Assembly: GCA_017466455.1 (NCBI GenBank)
Contig: JAFTUD010000040.1
Coordinates: 1-26,369, forward strand
DNA: 26,369 nt
From: Clostridia bacterium
GTDB taxonomy: Bacteria; Bacillota_A; Clostridia; Oscillospirales; CAG-272
Reading direction: 5' to 3'
Under the pieces are notes generated by a model that made no database searches, was not told the origin of the DNA, and worked only from the letters and a program-made list of their open reading frames with translations. Below are positions 6,950-13,659 of this stretch, piece after piece. Numbering within the stretch: position 1 is the first letter of the stretch; the number at the start of each line of letters is the position of its first letter. The translations under genes and the position numbers were made by a program.

Positions 6950-7885
6950 TTAATGAGCAGAAGCGTCTGCTTTATTTAATAATTCCAAATCGTTAATGAA
7001 TTTTTCTCCATAAAGCGCAAGGTCACGCGCCCGTGCATTTTCACTGCATCGCCAAGCCTTCAAGGGACGCATGTGCGCTCCGATTAGCGCAGTATCATAA
7101 AGAATTTCATCAAATTCTTCTTTGCTCAAAGTCTTACCGCAACACATCTCGGTAATATATAAAAACGCGCTGTAATTTTCGTGATCGTAAAAGTGAGCAT
7201 TCTCGCACGGCTCACCGCGGTAATTAAAGAATGTCTTTGAATATAGCTTGCCTATGTCGTGATACAGCGCAAGACGGCAAATCCTGTCACTATACCCGTT
7301 TTGAACGGCAAAATCGCGTGCCATCTCCATATGCCCGAAAAGGTCAAGAGTGTGATGCGGATTGTCTTGTGAAAATCCTTTTGTCATCTCAAACGGAAAT
7401 TTATACTCCTCACGGGAGCAAAACGGAACGATCTCGTCCCAGCCCTCGGCATAAATAGGACATTCAAAACGCTTGAAAGTGTCTTCCATTACATCATCAG
7501 GCACACGACACACACCGCCTCGCCTCAAATTTCTTTCAAGGCAAACCTCTCTTGGCGCAAGGACCAAAATACACTTTTTGTGGCATGGAATGTTAGAAAA
7601 AAACGAAAGGAAACCGCGCCGTCTTTTCCTATTTAAGTTAGTAGCGTCAAAAAGCACATTACCGCCCGACAAAAGAGTTTCTCGCGCCTGTTCTTTAATG
7701 AGCGAAAAGACCGCATTATTAAGGGGGTCAAGCACTTCTTTGTTTTGCGGATACGCTTTACCGTCGAGCAGTTTTTGCCTTATTTCATCTGATGACAAAA
7801 TGGTATATCCCTTTTCCCTATATTCCCTTGAAAGCGTGCTTTTACCGCTTGCGGGAATGCCCATAAGTAAAACAAGTTCAGCCAA
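6950..7885 (-). CDS. Polynucleotide kinase-like P-loop domain fused to an HD phosphohydrolase
   Basis: The 311-residue protein has two domains. The N-terminal half is a Pnk-type P-loop kinase: Walker A GIPASGKST (9-17), Asp33 in SSDEIR (general-base position), FDATN (79-83), then an arginine-rich NRKRRR and RNLRRGG for lid and phosphate contacts. The C-terminal half is an HD domain: NPHHTLDLFGH (about 176-185), HDIGK (His209, Asp210), HFYDHE (231-236) and GAHMRP (His271). By family logic it would phosphorylate 5'-OH ends and remove 2',3'-cyclic or 3' phosphates, preparing ends for the ligase encoded next. The start is TTG at 7883-7885, supported by AAAGGAGG seven bases upstream; no ATG fits. 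First gene of the minus-strand operon. Confidence 0.85.
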   Translation of the reverse strand: MAELVLLMGIPASGKSTLSREYREKGYTILSSDEIRQKLLDGKAYPQNKEVLDPLNNAVFSLIKEQARETLLSGGNVLFDATNLNRKRRRGFLSFFSNIPCHKKCILVLAPREVCLERNLRRGGVCRVPDDVMEDTFKRFECPIYAEGWDEIVPFCSREEYKFPFEMTKGFSQDNPHHTLDLFGHMEMARDFAVQNGYSDRICRLALYHDIGKLYSKTFFNYRGEPCENAHFYDHENYSAFLYITEMCCGKTLSKEEFDEILYDTALIGAHMRPLKAWRCSENARARDLALYGEKFINDLELLNKADASAH

Positions 7886-7915
7886 AATATCCCCTCCTTT
7901 GAACAGTCTAATAAA

Positions 7916-7944
7916 ATTGTATCATAAAGGCGAAAAAATATCAA
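7916..7944 (-). promoter_or_regulatory. Promoter of the Pnk-HD/RNA ligase/SGNH operon
   Basis: On the minus strand TTGATA (7944-7939) is followed by a 17-bp spacer and TACAAT (7921-7916). This is close to the sigma-A consensus and about 30 bp upstream of the TTG start. Confidence 0.75.
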
Positions 7945-7958
7945 GAGAAAACTATCTA

Positions 7959-7987
7959 TTTACAAAGTGCGCACGATATGATAAAAT
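7959..7987 (+). promoter_or_regulatory. Promoter of the NSSSSSF leucine-rich repeat gene
   Basis: TTTACA (7959-7964), a 17-bp spacer, then TAAAAT (7982-7987). It is divergent from the Pnk-HD promoter, with only 14 bp between the two -35 boxes, so the two transcripts could be co-regulated. Confidence 0.72.
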
Positions 7988-8033
7988 AATAATAAGAGAG
8001 TGACGCATATCCGTCGAACATAAAGGAGAATTT

Positions 8034-9011
8034 ATGAAGATAAGAACCGATTTTGTAACAAATTCGTCAAGCTCGAGCTTCGTTGCCGTAATATCAATAA
8101 CTCTTAAAAACGGAGAAGAAATCTCGTTTGAAGCCGAAGGTGGGTCTATGGTTGACGGACCGAGCGAATATTTTTGCTCAAATCCGTATCTAACCGCAAG
8201 TCCACGCCAACTCGGAATGAGTAAAAGTGTTACAGAAATGATTGAACTTCTTGAAAACAGTGTTTTTGACGATTCGAGAAAGGCACTTAAAGATTTGTTG
8301 GAAGATGACTGTGATGAGCTTGGTCCACAGCACTTCATCAGTGCGATAAGAGAGAAAATTACCGATATGGACGATATTGAGATGATTGAGATAAGCACCG
8401 ACCTTGTAGGACTTGGAAATAACGAGTTTTCGCAGTCGTATCAATACATTCCCGAAGATGATGATTATAGCGCACATTTTAAAGGAAAACTCTACCCTGT
8501 GTTTGGAATTGAGGGCGCACTCGCCTTTGACGATATTGAAAATTGCCGAATTTTCACAGGCTCATATATAGCAAACGGTGAAAAGAAAAAGACCGTTAGC
8601 GTCGATAATGACGGATTTGTCGGCGGTAACAATGTCGTGCTAAAATATATAGGTAGCAAAAAGACCGTTTCGCTCCCTAAGGATTGCATAGCAATAGGAC
8701 CGTATGCTTTTGCGGGAAAAAATGTAAGGGAAGTCGTTTTAAACGAAGGGCTTAAAGTGATAAGCGATAGAGCCTTTTACGGTTGCGACAAACTTGAAAA
8801 AATCGTCATTCCAAAGAGTGTGCGACAAATACAGCCCCGAACATTTAGCGGTTGCACCTCGCTCAAATCGGTAGAAATCCACGAGGGAGTGCGAGTAATT
8901 CACGATAACGCCTTTGAGGGCTGTCATAATCTCACTATCCGTACGAAAAGGCGCACCTGTGCCGATGAATTTGCTTACGAGCATAAAATAAGGGTTGAAT
9001 ACGAGGACTGA
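8034..9011 (+). CDS. Cytoplasmic BspA-type leucine-rich repeat protein with DFVTNSSSSSF N-terminus
   Basis: This 325-residue protein opens with KIRTDFVTNSSSSSFVAV, in which residues 6-16 form a serine-run motif that I recall from many uncharacterised Firmicutes proteins. A middle region of about 200 residues, acidic and rich in Asp/Glu, has no recognised family. The last 110 residues are BspA-type LRR_5 repeats: units such as IGPYAFAG, ISDRAFYGCDKLEKIVIPKSV, IQPRTFSGCTSLKSVEI and IHDNAFEGCHNL. No signal peptide or anchor is present, so it should be intracellular, unlike secreted BspA proteins. AAAGGAG lies 7-8 nt before the ATG. It diverges from the RNA-repair operon. Function unknown; the repeats suggest protein binding. 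Confidence 0.85.
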   Translation: MKIRTDFVTNSSSSSFVAVISITLKNGEEISFEAEGGSMVDGPSEYFCSNPYLTASPRQLGMSKSVTEMIELLENSVFDDSRKALKDLLEDDCDELGPQHFISAIREKITDMDDIEMIEISTDLVGLGNNEFSQSYQYIPEDDDYSAHFKGKLYPVFGIEGALAFDDIENCRIFTGSYIANGEKKKTVSVDNDGFVGGNNVVLKYIGSKKTVSLPKDCIAIGPYAFAGKNVREVVLNEGLKVISDRAFYGCDKLEKIVIPKSVRQIQPRTFSGCTSLKSVEIHEGVRVIHDNAFEGCHNLTIRTKRRTCADEFAYEHKIRVEYED

Positions 9012-9086
9012 AGCACAACAGTTAAATTGCACAAAAAACGGCGGAATTTTTTACAAAATTTTTTGAAATTTTCTTGCATAAAAATA

Positions 9087-9115
9087 TTGAAATTTCAAGA
9101 TATATGTGCTATTAT
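9087..9115 (+). promoter_or_regulatory. Promoter of purC
   Basis: TTGAAA (9087-9092), 17 bp, then TATTAT (9110-9115) with an extended TG at 9107-9108. Transcription would begin near 9122, which argues for translation from ATG 9154 rather than ATG 9127. No PurR box or purine riboswitch fold was recognised upstream. Confidence 0.7.
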
Positions 9116-9153
9116 TATTTTATTAAATGCAAATGAAAAAAGGGGTATTTTCT

Positions 9154-9852
9154 ATGAAAAAGGTTTATGAAGGAAAAACAAAGGATGTCTATCAGCTTGA
9201 GAACGGCAATGTTCTTTTGAAGTTCAAGGACGATTGCACAGGCAAGGACGGAGTATTTGATCCGGGTGAAAACTCGGTTGGCTTGACCATTGAGGGAATC
9301 GGTAAGGCTAACCTTAGAACATCCGTTTATTACTTTGACCTACTCAAGAAGGCAGGCATCAAAACACACTATGTAAACGCAGATGTTGACAACGCTACAA
9401 TGGAGGTTCTTCCTGCTGAGTGCTTTGGTAAGGCACAGGGCGGAAACGGACTTGAGGTTATTTGCCGTCTTGTTGCAACGGGTAGCTTTATCCGCAGATA
9501 CGGCGAATATATTAAGGACGGAACACCACTTGAGGGCGGATATGTTGAATGTACCTTCAAGAATGATGCAAAGGGCGACCCGCTTGTAACAGGCGAGGGA
9601 CTTAGCGCACTTAAGGTTATGACTCCCGAGATGTTTGAGAGCATGAAGAAGCAGACACTTGCTATCACAAAGATAGTAGCTGACGACCTTAAGACAATCG
9701 GACTTGACCTTTGGGATATCAAGTTTGAGTTCGGCTATAACAACGGTGAGGTTATCCTCATTGATGAGATTGCATCTGGAAATATGCGAGTTTATAAGGG
9801 CAACACAATCGTTGATCCTGTTGAGCTCACAAAGCTCATTCTTGACAGATAA
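9154..9852 (+). CDS. purC: Phosphoribosylaminoimidazole-succinocarboxamide (SAICAR) synthase
   Basis: PurC joins CAIR and aspartate using ATP to make SAICAR in de novo purine synthesis (cytoplasm). The protein starts [13 protein letters not shown], the usual N-terminal ATP-binding loop. It contains [35 protein letters not shown] (substrate-binding signature), [10 protein letters not shown] and [15 protein letters not shown] (signature 2 region). From ATG 9154 it is 232 residues, normal for short bacterial PurC. An in-frame ATG at 9127 would add nine residues, but the ribosome binding site AAAGGGG at 9139-9146 supports 9154. It stands alone, with its own promoter and terminator and no other pur gene in the window. 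Confidence 0.95.
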   Translation: MKKVYEGKTKDVYQLENGNVLLKFKDDCTGKDGVFDPGENSVGLTIEGIGKANLRTSVYYFDLLKKAGIKTHYVNADVDNATMEVLPAECFGKAQGGNGLEVICRLVATGSFIRRYGEYIKDGTPLEGGYVECTFKNDAKGDPLVTGEGLSALKVMTPEMFESMKKQTLAITKIVADDLKTIGLDLWDIKFEFGYNNGEVILIDEIASGNMRVYKGNTIVDPVELTKLILDR

Positions 9853-9860
9853 GGTCACAC

Positions 9861-9893
9861 AGCAAGCGCTTTACATAGGCGCTTGCTTTTTTT
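9861..9893 (+). terminator. Rho-independent terminator of purC
   Basis: AGCAAGCGC (9861-9869) pairs with GCGCTTGCT (9879-9887), followed by seven Ts. It starts nine bases after the purC stop. Confidence 0.93.
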
Positions 9894-9971
9894 ATTGCAT
9901 ATAATCGCTTGCCGTGATATTCTATTTCCTCGGGCAGGCAATAAAATATAACAGAAAGGAGAGGACACATT

Positions 9972-11159
9972 ATGGCGCAAAATCTTAAAATTTTTGCCGA
10001 AAGAGTGGACGGAGTGACGCTTAATCAAATATATACTATCATGGCACAGCCCCCGTTCATAAATGAAAAAATCCGAATTATGCCCGATACCCACATCGGC
10101 ACGGGCTGTGTTGTGGGCTTTACCGCAACAATGGGCGATAAGGTCATTCCGAACATAATAGGCGTTGACATCGGCTGCGGAATGCTCACAGTCCCGCTTG
10201 GGAAAATTGAGCCCGACCTTAAGGCGCTTGATGAGTTCATAATCAAGACAATTCCCACAGGCGGAAATCTTCGCGCCGAGTATGGCGAAATTGACCTTGT
10301 AAAAAGACTGAAATGCTTCAAGGAGCTTGATGACCTTGACCGTGTTTATCGCTCCCTCGGCACACTCGGTGGCGGAAATCATTTTATAGAGCTTGATAAG
10401 GACGATGAGGGCAATAAATACCTGATTATTCACACAGGGTCGCGCAATTTGGGGCTTCAGGTGGCTAAAATTTATCAAAAAAAGGCGGTTTTGGCGTGCA
10501 AAAGCTCAGCCGATAAGGCAAGACAGGAGGCGCACGACCGACTGATGGCGCAGGGCAGGGTCGAGGAGCTTCATGGCGAGTATGAGGCGATAACTAAAAA
10601 ATATGCCGAAAGGACAAAGGCGCCTGCCGATTTTTGCTATTTTGAGGGCGCGGAGTGCGAGGGCTATTTGCACGATATGAGAATATGTCAGGAGTTTGCA
10701 TCAAGAAACCGCAAGAAAATTGCCGATGACATTTTGAAGCACCTTGGCGTGTTCAAGACACCGCAGGCATTTGAAACAATGCACAACTTCATTGATGACG
10801 ACGGAATAATCCGTAAGGGCGCAATTCCCGCACACAGGGGTCAGCTTGTGCTTATTCCGATGAATATGCGTGACGGGTGTATTATCGCGCTCGGCAAGGG
10901 CAATGAGGACTGGAACTGCTCCGCCCCGCACGGCGCAGGCAGACTGTTTAGCCGTACCGAGGCAAAGGAGCTGTTTACCGAGCAGGAGTATAAGGACACA
11001 ATGCAGGGCATCTATACAACGAGCGTAAATCTATCTACAATAGATGAAAGCCCAATGGCGTATAAGCCAATGGATGAAATTATGCGTCTGATTTCCCCCA
11101 CCGTGCAGATCACTAAAATAATCAAGCCGATTTACAATCTGAAGCATGCGAAAAGGTGA
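9972..11159 (+). CDS. rtcB: RtcB-family RNA ligase (3'-phosphate/5'-OH)
   Basis: RtcB joins 2',3'-cyclic- or 3'-phosphate RNA ends to 5'-OH ends using GTP and Mn2+. The 395-residue protein shows GVDIGCG (Asp66, Cys69), GGGNHF (His137), IHTGSR (His154) and MHN (His271) as metal ligands. APHGAGR carries the guanylated histidine (His320). The length matches E. coli RtcB (408). The ribosome binding site AGGAGAGGA lies 7-8 nt before the ATG. No archease or RtcA gene is adjacent. It lies 2 kb from a kinase-HD/Rnl1 operon that uses the opposite end chemistry. No strong promoter was found in the 78 bp between the purC terminator and the start; a TATAAT at 9900-9905 lacks a good -35. Confidence 0.93.
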   Translation: MAQNLKIFAERVDGVTLNQIYTIMAQPPFINEKIRIMPDTHIGTGCVVGFTATMGDKVIPNIIGVDIGCGMLTVPLGKIEPDLKALDEFIIKTIPTGGNLRAEYGEIDLVKRLKCFKELDDLDRVYRSLGTLGGGNHFIELDKDDEGNKYLIIHTGSRNLGLQVAKIYQKKAVLACKSSADKARQEAHDRLMAQGRVEELHGEYEAITKKYAERTKAPADFCYFEGAECEGYLHDMRICQEFASRNRKKIADDILKHLGVFKTPQAFETMHNFIDDDGIIRKGAIPAHRGQLVLIPMNMRDGCIIALGKGNEDWNCSAPHGAGRLFSRTEAKELFTEQEYKDTMQGIYTTSVNLSTIDESPMAYKPMDEIMRLISPTVQITKIIKPIYNLKHAKR

Positions 11160-11207
11160 CAAAATCAACCACATCTCCCGCCAAAACGATGTTTTTTCAC
11201 AATTATA

Positions 11208-11236
11208 TTGAATTTTTGACATATTTGTGCTAAAAT
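11208..11236 (+). promoter_or_regulatory. Promoter of the acyltransferase gene
   Basis: TTGAAT (11208-11213), a 17-bp spacer, then TAAAAT (11231-11236) preceded by TG at 11228-11229. Confidence 0.65.
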
Positions 11237-11272
11237 AGATAAAAATGACACTTGAATAGAGTGGGAGAGAAA

Positions 11273-12484
11273 ATGAGCCGTAAAAGACAAAGCAGATTTC
11301 TTTACAGAATCACAAAAATCGCAGCATGGTTTTACGCCAAGGCTGTTTTCAAGCGCAAAATGCGCAGAAATGAGATAAAGGGTAAAAAGGGACCGTTTGT
11401 AATAATCGCAAACCACCAAGCCGCCCTTGACTTTGTAAACCTTATCGGCGCAAGCCAAAGGCTTATGACCTTCGTTGTCAGCGATTCCTTCTATAATACC
11501 CTACCCGTAAAGGGAATAATGACAAAAATCAAGGTTATTCCAAAGCAACAGTTCCAAACAACCGTTACCGACCTTAAAAAGATGAAGACCGCCATTGAGC
11601 AGGGTAAAATTCTCGTAATCTATCCGGCGGGTCTTATGTGCGAGGACGGCGTGTCAACGCCTATTCCCGACGCTACCTATAAGTTCTTAAAATGGCTCGG
11701 CACGGATGTCTATATGGCACGCACACAGGGTACATATTTCGTATCCCCGAAGTGGTCAAAAATCAAGCGCAGAGGTCGCACATATCTTGATATTTACAAG
11801 CTCTTTGATAAGGATGAGCTAAAGGCTCTTAGCGAGGGCGAGGTCAAGGAAAGGGCAAGAGAGGCATTGCTCTTTGACGCATACCGTGAGCAGGAGGAGC
11901 TTAAGGTCAAATACAAGAACGGCAGTAATATTGAGGGACTTGAAAATGTCCTCTATATATGTCCGCACTGTAAAGGGGAATTTACGACAAGGACGCAGGG
12001 AAATAGGATTTTCTGCACCGCTTGCGGATATGAGCAGTCAAGCGATGAATACGGCTTCCTTCATAACGAAAAGGGCATCGGTGAGGAAATCAGATATGTG
12101 TCCGACTGGTCAAGATGGATATATGAAGCCGAGCGCGAAAGGGTTAAAAACGGCGAGATAGAAACGCTGAAATGCGACACAGTAGTTGAGATGATTGATT
12201 ATGATAAGCGCAAATTCTTACCCGTTTTTGAGGCTAAGCTGACGCTTGACAAGGATAAATTCACCCTCAAAGATAAAAACGAGAGCGATGAGGACGCAAA
12301 AATTTGCGTGCCCATTGCAACCTTTGCCTCGCTTCCGTTCAAGCCGGGTAAGTATATCGAAATCCAAAAGGGCCCCGATATCTACCGACTGATTCTCGAA
12401 AACGGCAAAGAGGCTATGAGGTATGTAAATGTCGTAAAGGCGTTCTACGAGCTTAATTCAAGGCTTGCAAAGCCAAGACTATAA
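11273..12484 (+). CDS. PlsC-like 1-acylglycerol-3-phosphate acyltransferase with C-terminal zinc ribbon
   Basis: The first 200 or so residues form a PlsC-type acyltransferase with the catalytic NHQAALD (H-x4-D: His48, Asp53), VIPKQQ and IYPAG (replacing the usual FPEG) followed by LMCEDG. The family transfers an acyl chain to lysophosphatidate at the inner membrane face; the substrate here is uncertain. A C-terminal extension adds a four-cysteine zinc ribbon, CPHC (230, 233) and CTAC (248, 251), and about 140 further residues. Only a weakly hydrophobic N-terminal stretch (FLYRITKIAAWFYAKAVF) could dip into the membrane. ATG 11273 is preferred, after GGGAGAG; an in-frame TTG at 11252 would add seven residues. 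From ATG 11273 the protein is 403 residues, long for PlsC. Confidence 0.8.
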   Translation: MSRKRQSRFLYRITKIAAWFYAKAVFKRKMRRNEIKGKKGPFVIIANHQAALDFVNLIGASQRLMTFVVSDSFYNTLPVKGIMTKIKVIPKQQFQTTVTDLKKMKTAIEQGKILVIYPAGLMCEDGVSTPIPDATYKFLKWLGTDVYMARTQGTYFVSPKWSKIKRRGRTYLDIYKLFDKDELKALSEGEVKERAREALLFDAYREQEELKVKYKNGSNIEGLENVLYICPHCKGEFTTRTQGNRIFCTACGYEQSSDEYGFLHNEKGIGEEIRYVSDWSRWIYEAERERVKNGEIETLKCDTVVEMIDYDKRKFLPVFEAKLTLDKDKFTLKDKNESDEDAKICVPIATFASLPFKPGKYIEIQKGPDIYRLILENGKEAMRYVNVVKAFYELNSRLAKPRL

Positions 12485-12503
12485 GACAGGAGCAATAAAA
12501 AAT

Positions 12504-12549
12504 AACCGATTTTCTTTGGCGTTATGCCCAAACGGAAATCGGTTTTTTT
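12504..12549 (+). terminator. Rho-independent terminator of the acyltransferase gene
   Basis: AACCGATTT (12504-12512) pairs with AAATCGGTT (12536-12544), then a T run to 12549. The loop contains an additional partial stem (TTGGC/GCCCAA). Confidence 0.88.
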
Positions 12550-12588
12550 GTGCAATATTACCATTTTTTCAAAAATATACCTATACGC

Positions 12589-12617
12589 TTGAAAAAGAGC
12601 GTATTTTGTTGTAAAAT
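12589..12617 (+). promoter_or_regulatory. Promoter of the SASA esterase gene
   Basis: TTGAAA (12589-12594), exactly 17 bp, then TAAAAT (12612-12617). Confidence 0.7.
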
Positions 12618-12677
12618 TAAACTATACTTAAAAATAAAAATTCTCTAAGTAGAGAGAGCTATATTAAGGAGATAGAT

Positions 12678-13565
12678 ATGGGAAATAAGGTAGCAATTTT
12701 TATGCTTTTCGGACAGTCAAACGCAGTAGGCCACGCAATGCCTATGAAGGAGGAGGACATTATTCGTGAGCCTCTTAAAAATGTATGGGGGCCTAACCGT
12801 GAGCCAAATCAGTCCTTTGATACCGAAAGGCTTAAGTTCAGCCACTATACGAGCTTTGGAATGAACCTCGCGGAAACGCAGGATAATACCTACTCCGTCG
12901 CAAATCAGCTTGCAAAAAGGTGGCAGGCGGAGATAGATAACGGAAACCCGTCAAATCTTCCCGACCTCTATGTAATCCAAATCGCAATCGGCTCACAGGG
13001 GCTTTTCGGAATGTGGAAGATGGGAAGAAAGAAAAAGCTGATCCCCGGCAAGCTCGGTGATGTTGATATTTCCCTCTACCCCTATACCTGCCACATTTTA
13101 AAGCTTCTCAGAAAGCACCTTAAGGAATGTAATCTTGAGGCGGAGTTCGTAGGACTTCACTGGCGCGGAGGCGAGCAGGAAACGAGATTTGAGCCCGTTT
13201 CACTCCGTGCGGAGCTAAAGCCCGAGTATAAGAGATTTTTCGCAGGGCTGAGGCGCGCGATAGGTAGCGAGCATAAGGTGCCTATCGTTCTTCATAGATT
13301 GCCGTTTAAGGATGTAATGCTGAAGGAGGACCCCTCAGGCACGCACCTTCAATCAATGGAATATATAAACCAAGTCTTTGATGAGCTTGCTAAGGAGCAA
13401 GCGCTCACCTCAACCTTTGAGCCAAAGGATTGTCCCTTCTACGATGAATACGCATGGGATAAAAACATCTTCCGCTGGGACCTTATCCACTATACAGGCG
13501 AAATGAACGACTGGGTAGCCTCAAAAATCCTCGATGACTTCATAAAAGCCCGCAAAAACCCCTAA
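12678..13565 (+). CDS. Sialate O-acetylesterase-like (SASA domain) esterase
   Basis: This 295-residue protein has the SASA/carbohydrate-esterase SGNH signature near the N-terminus: IFMLFGQSNAVGH with nucleophile Ser14. The central WRGGEQE corresponds to the family's usual QGE-type block. The C-terminal WDLIHYTGEMN is a D-x-x-H-like element carrying the probable catalytic histidine. The family removes acetyl groups from sugars. No signal peptide is present, so it would act on imported or intracellular substrates, or have a different role. The ribosome binding site AAGGAG lies 8 nt before the ATG. Single-gene unit with its own promoter; no sialic acid catabolic genes are nearby. Confidence 0.82.
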   Translation: MGNKVAIFMLFGQSNAVGHAMPMKEEDIIREPLKNVWGPNREPNQSFDTERLKFSHYTSFGMNLAETQDNTYSVANQLAKRWQAEIDNGNPSNLPDLYVIQIAIGSQGLFGMWKMGRKKKLIPGKLGDVDISLYPYTCHILKLLRKHLKECNLEAEFVGLHWRGGEQETRFEPVSLRAELKPEYKRFFAGLRRAIGSEHKVPIVLHRLPFKDVMLKEDPSGTHLQSMEYINQVFDELAKEQALTSTFEPKDCPFYDEYAWDKNIFRWDLIHYTGEMNDWVASKILDDFIKARKNP

Positions 13566-13612
13566 AGCCTCAAAAATGTCACAATTCTGTGGATTTTTAA
13601 GCATGCTTCGCG

Positions 13613-13621
13613 TGATATAAT
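13613..13621 (+). promoter_or_regulatory. Extended -10 promoter of the GTPase operon
   Basis: TGATATAAT (13613-13621) is a perfect extended -10; the -35 region (around 13593) is poor. A 10-bp palindrome, AAGCATGCTT (13599-13608), sits between and could be an operator, so the promoter may need an activator or be under repression. A weak TCACA/TGTGGA hairpin upstream (13579-13594) might terminate the preceding gene. Confidence 0.5.
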
Positions 13622-13659
13622 GAAATCACAAGCAAATTCAAGCTATATAGGAGAATAGT

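Noticed and set aside
9012..9126. Possible purine riboswitch upstream of purC
   Set aside because: The leader predicted from the promoter is only about 30 nt, and no aptamer-like junction is visible; the AT-rich sequence does not fold into the known purine or PRPP classes by eye.
9855..10478. 207-codon minus-strand frame
   Set aside because: Antisense to rtcB and the purC terminator; composition and lack of motifs mark it as a shadow.
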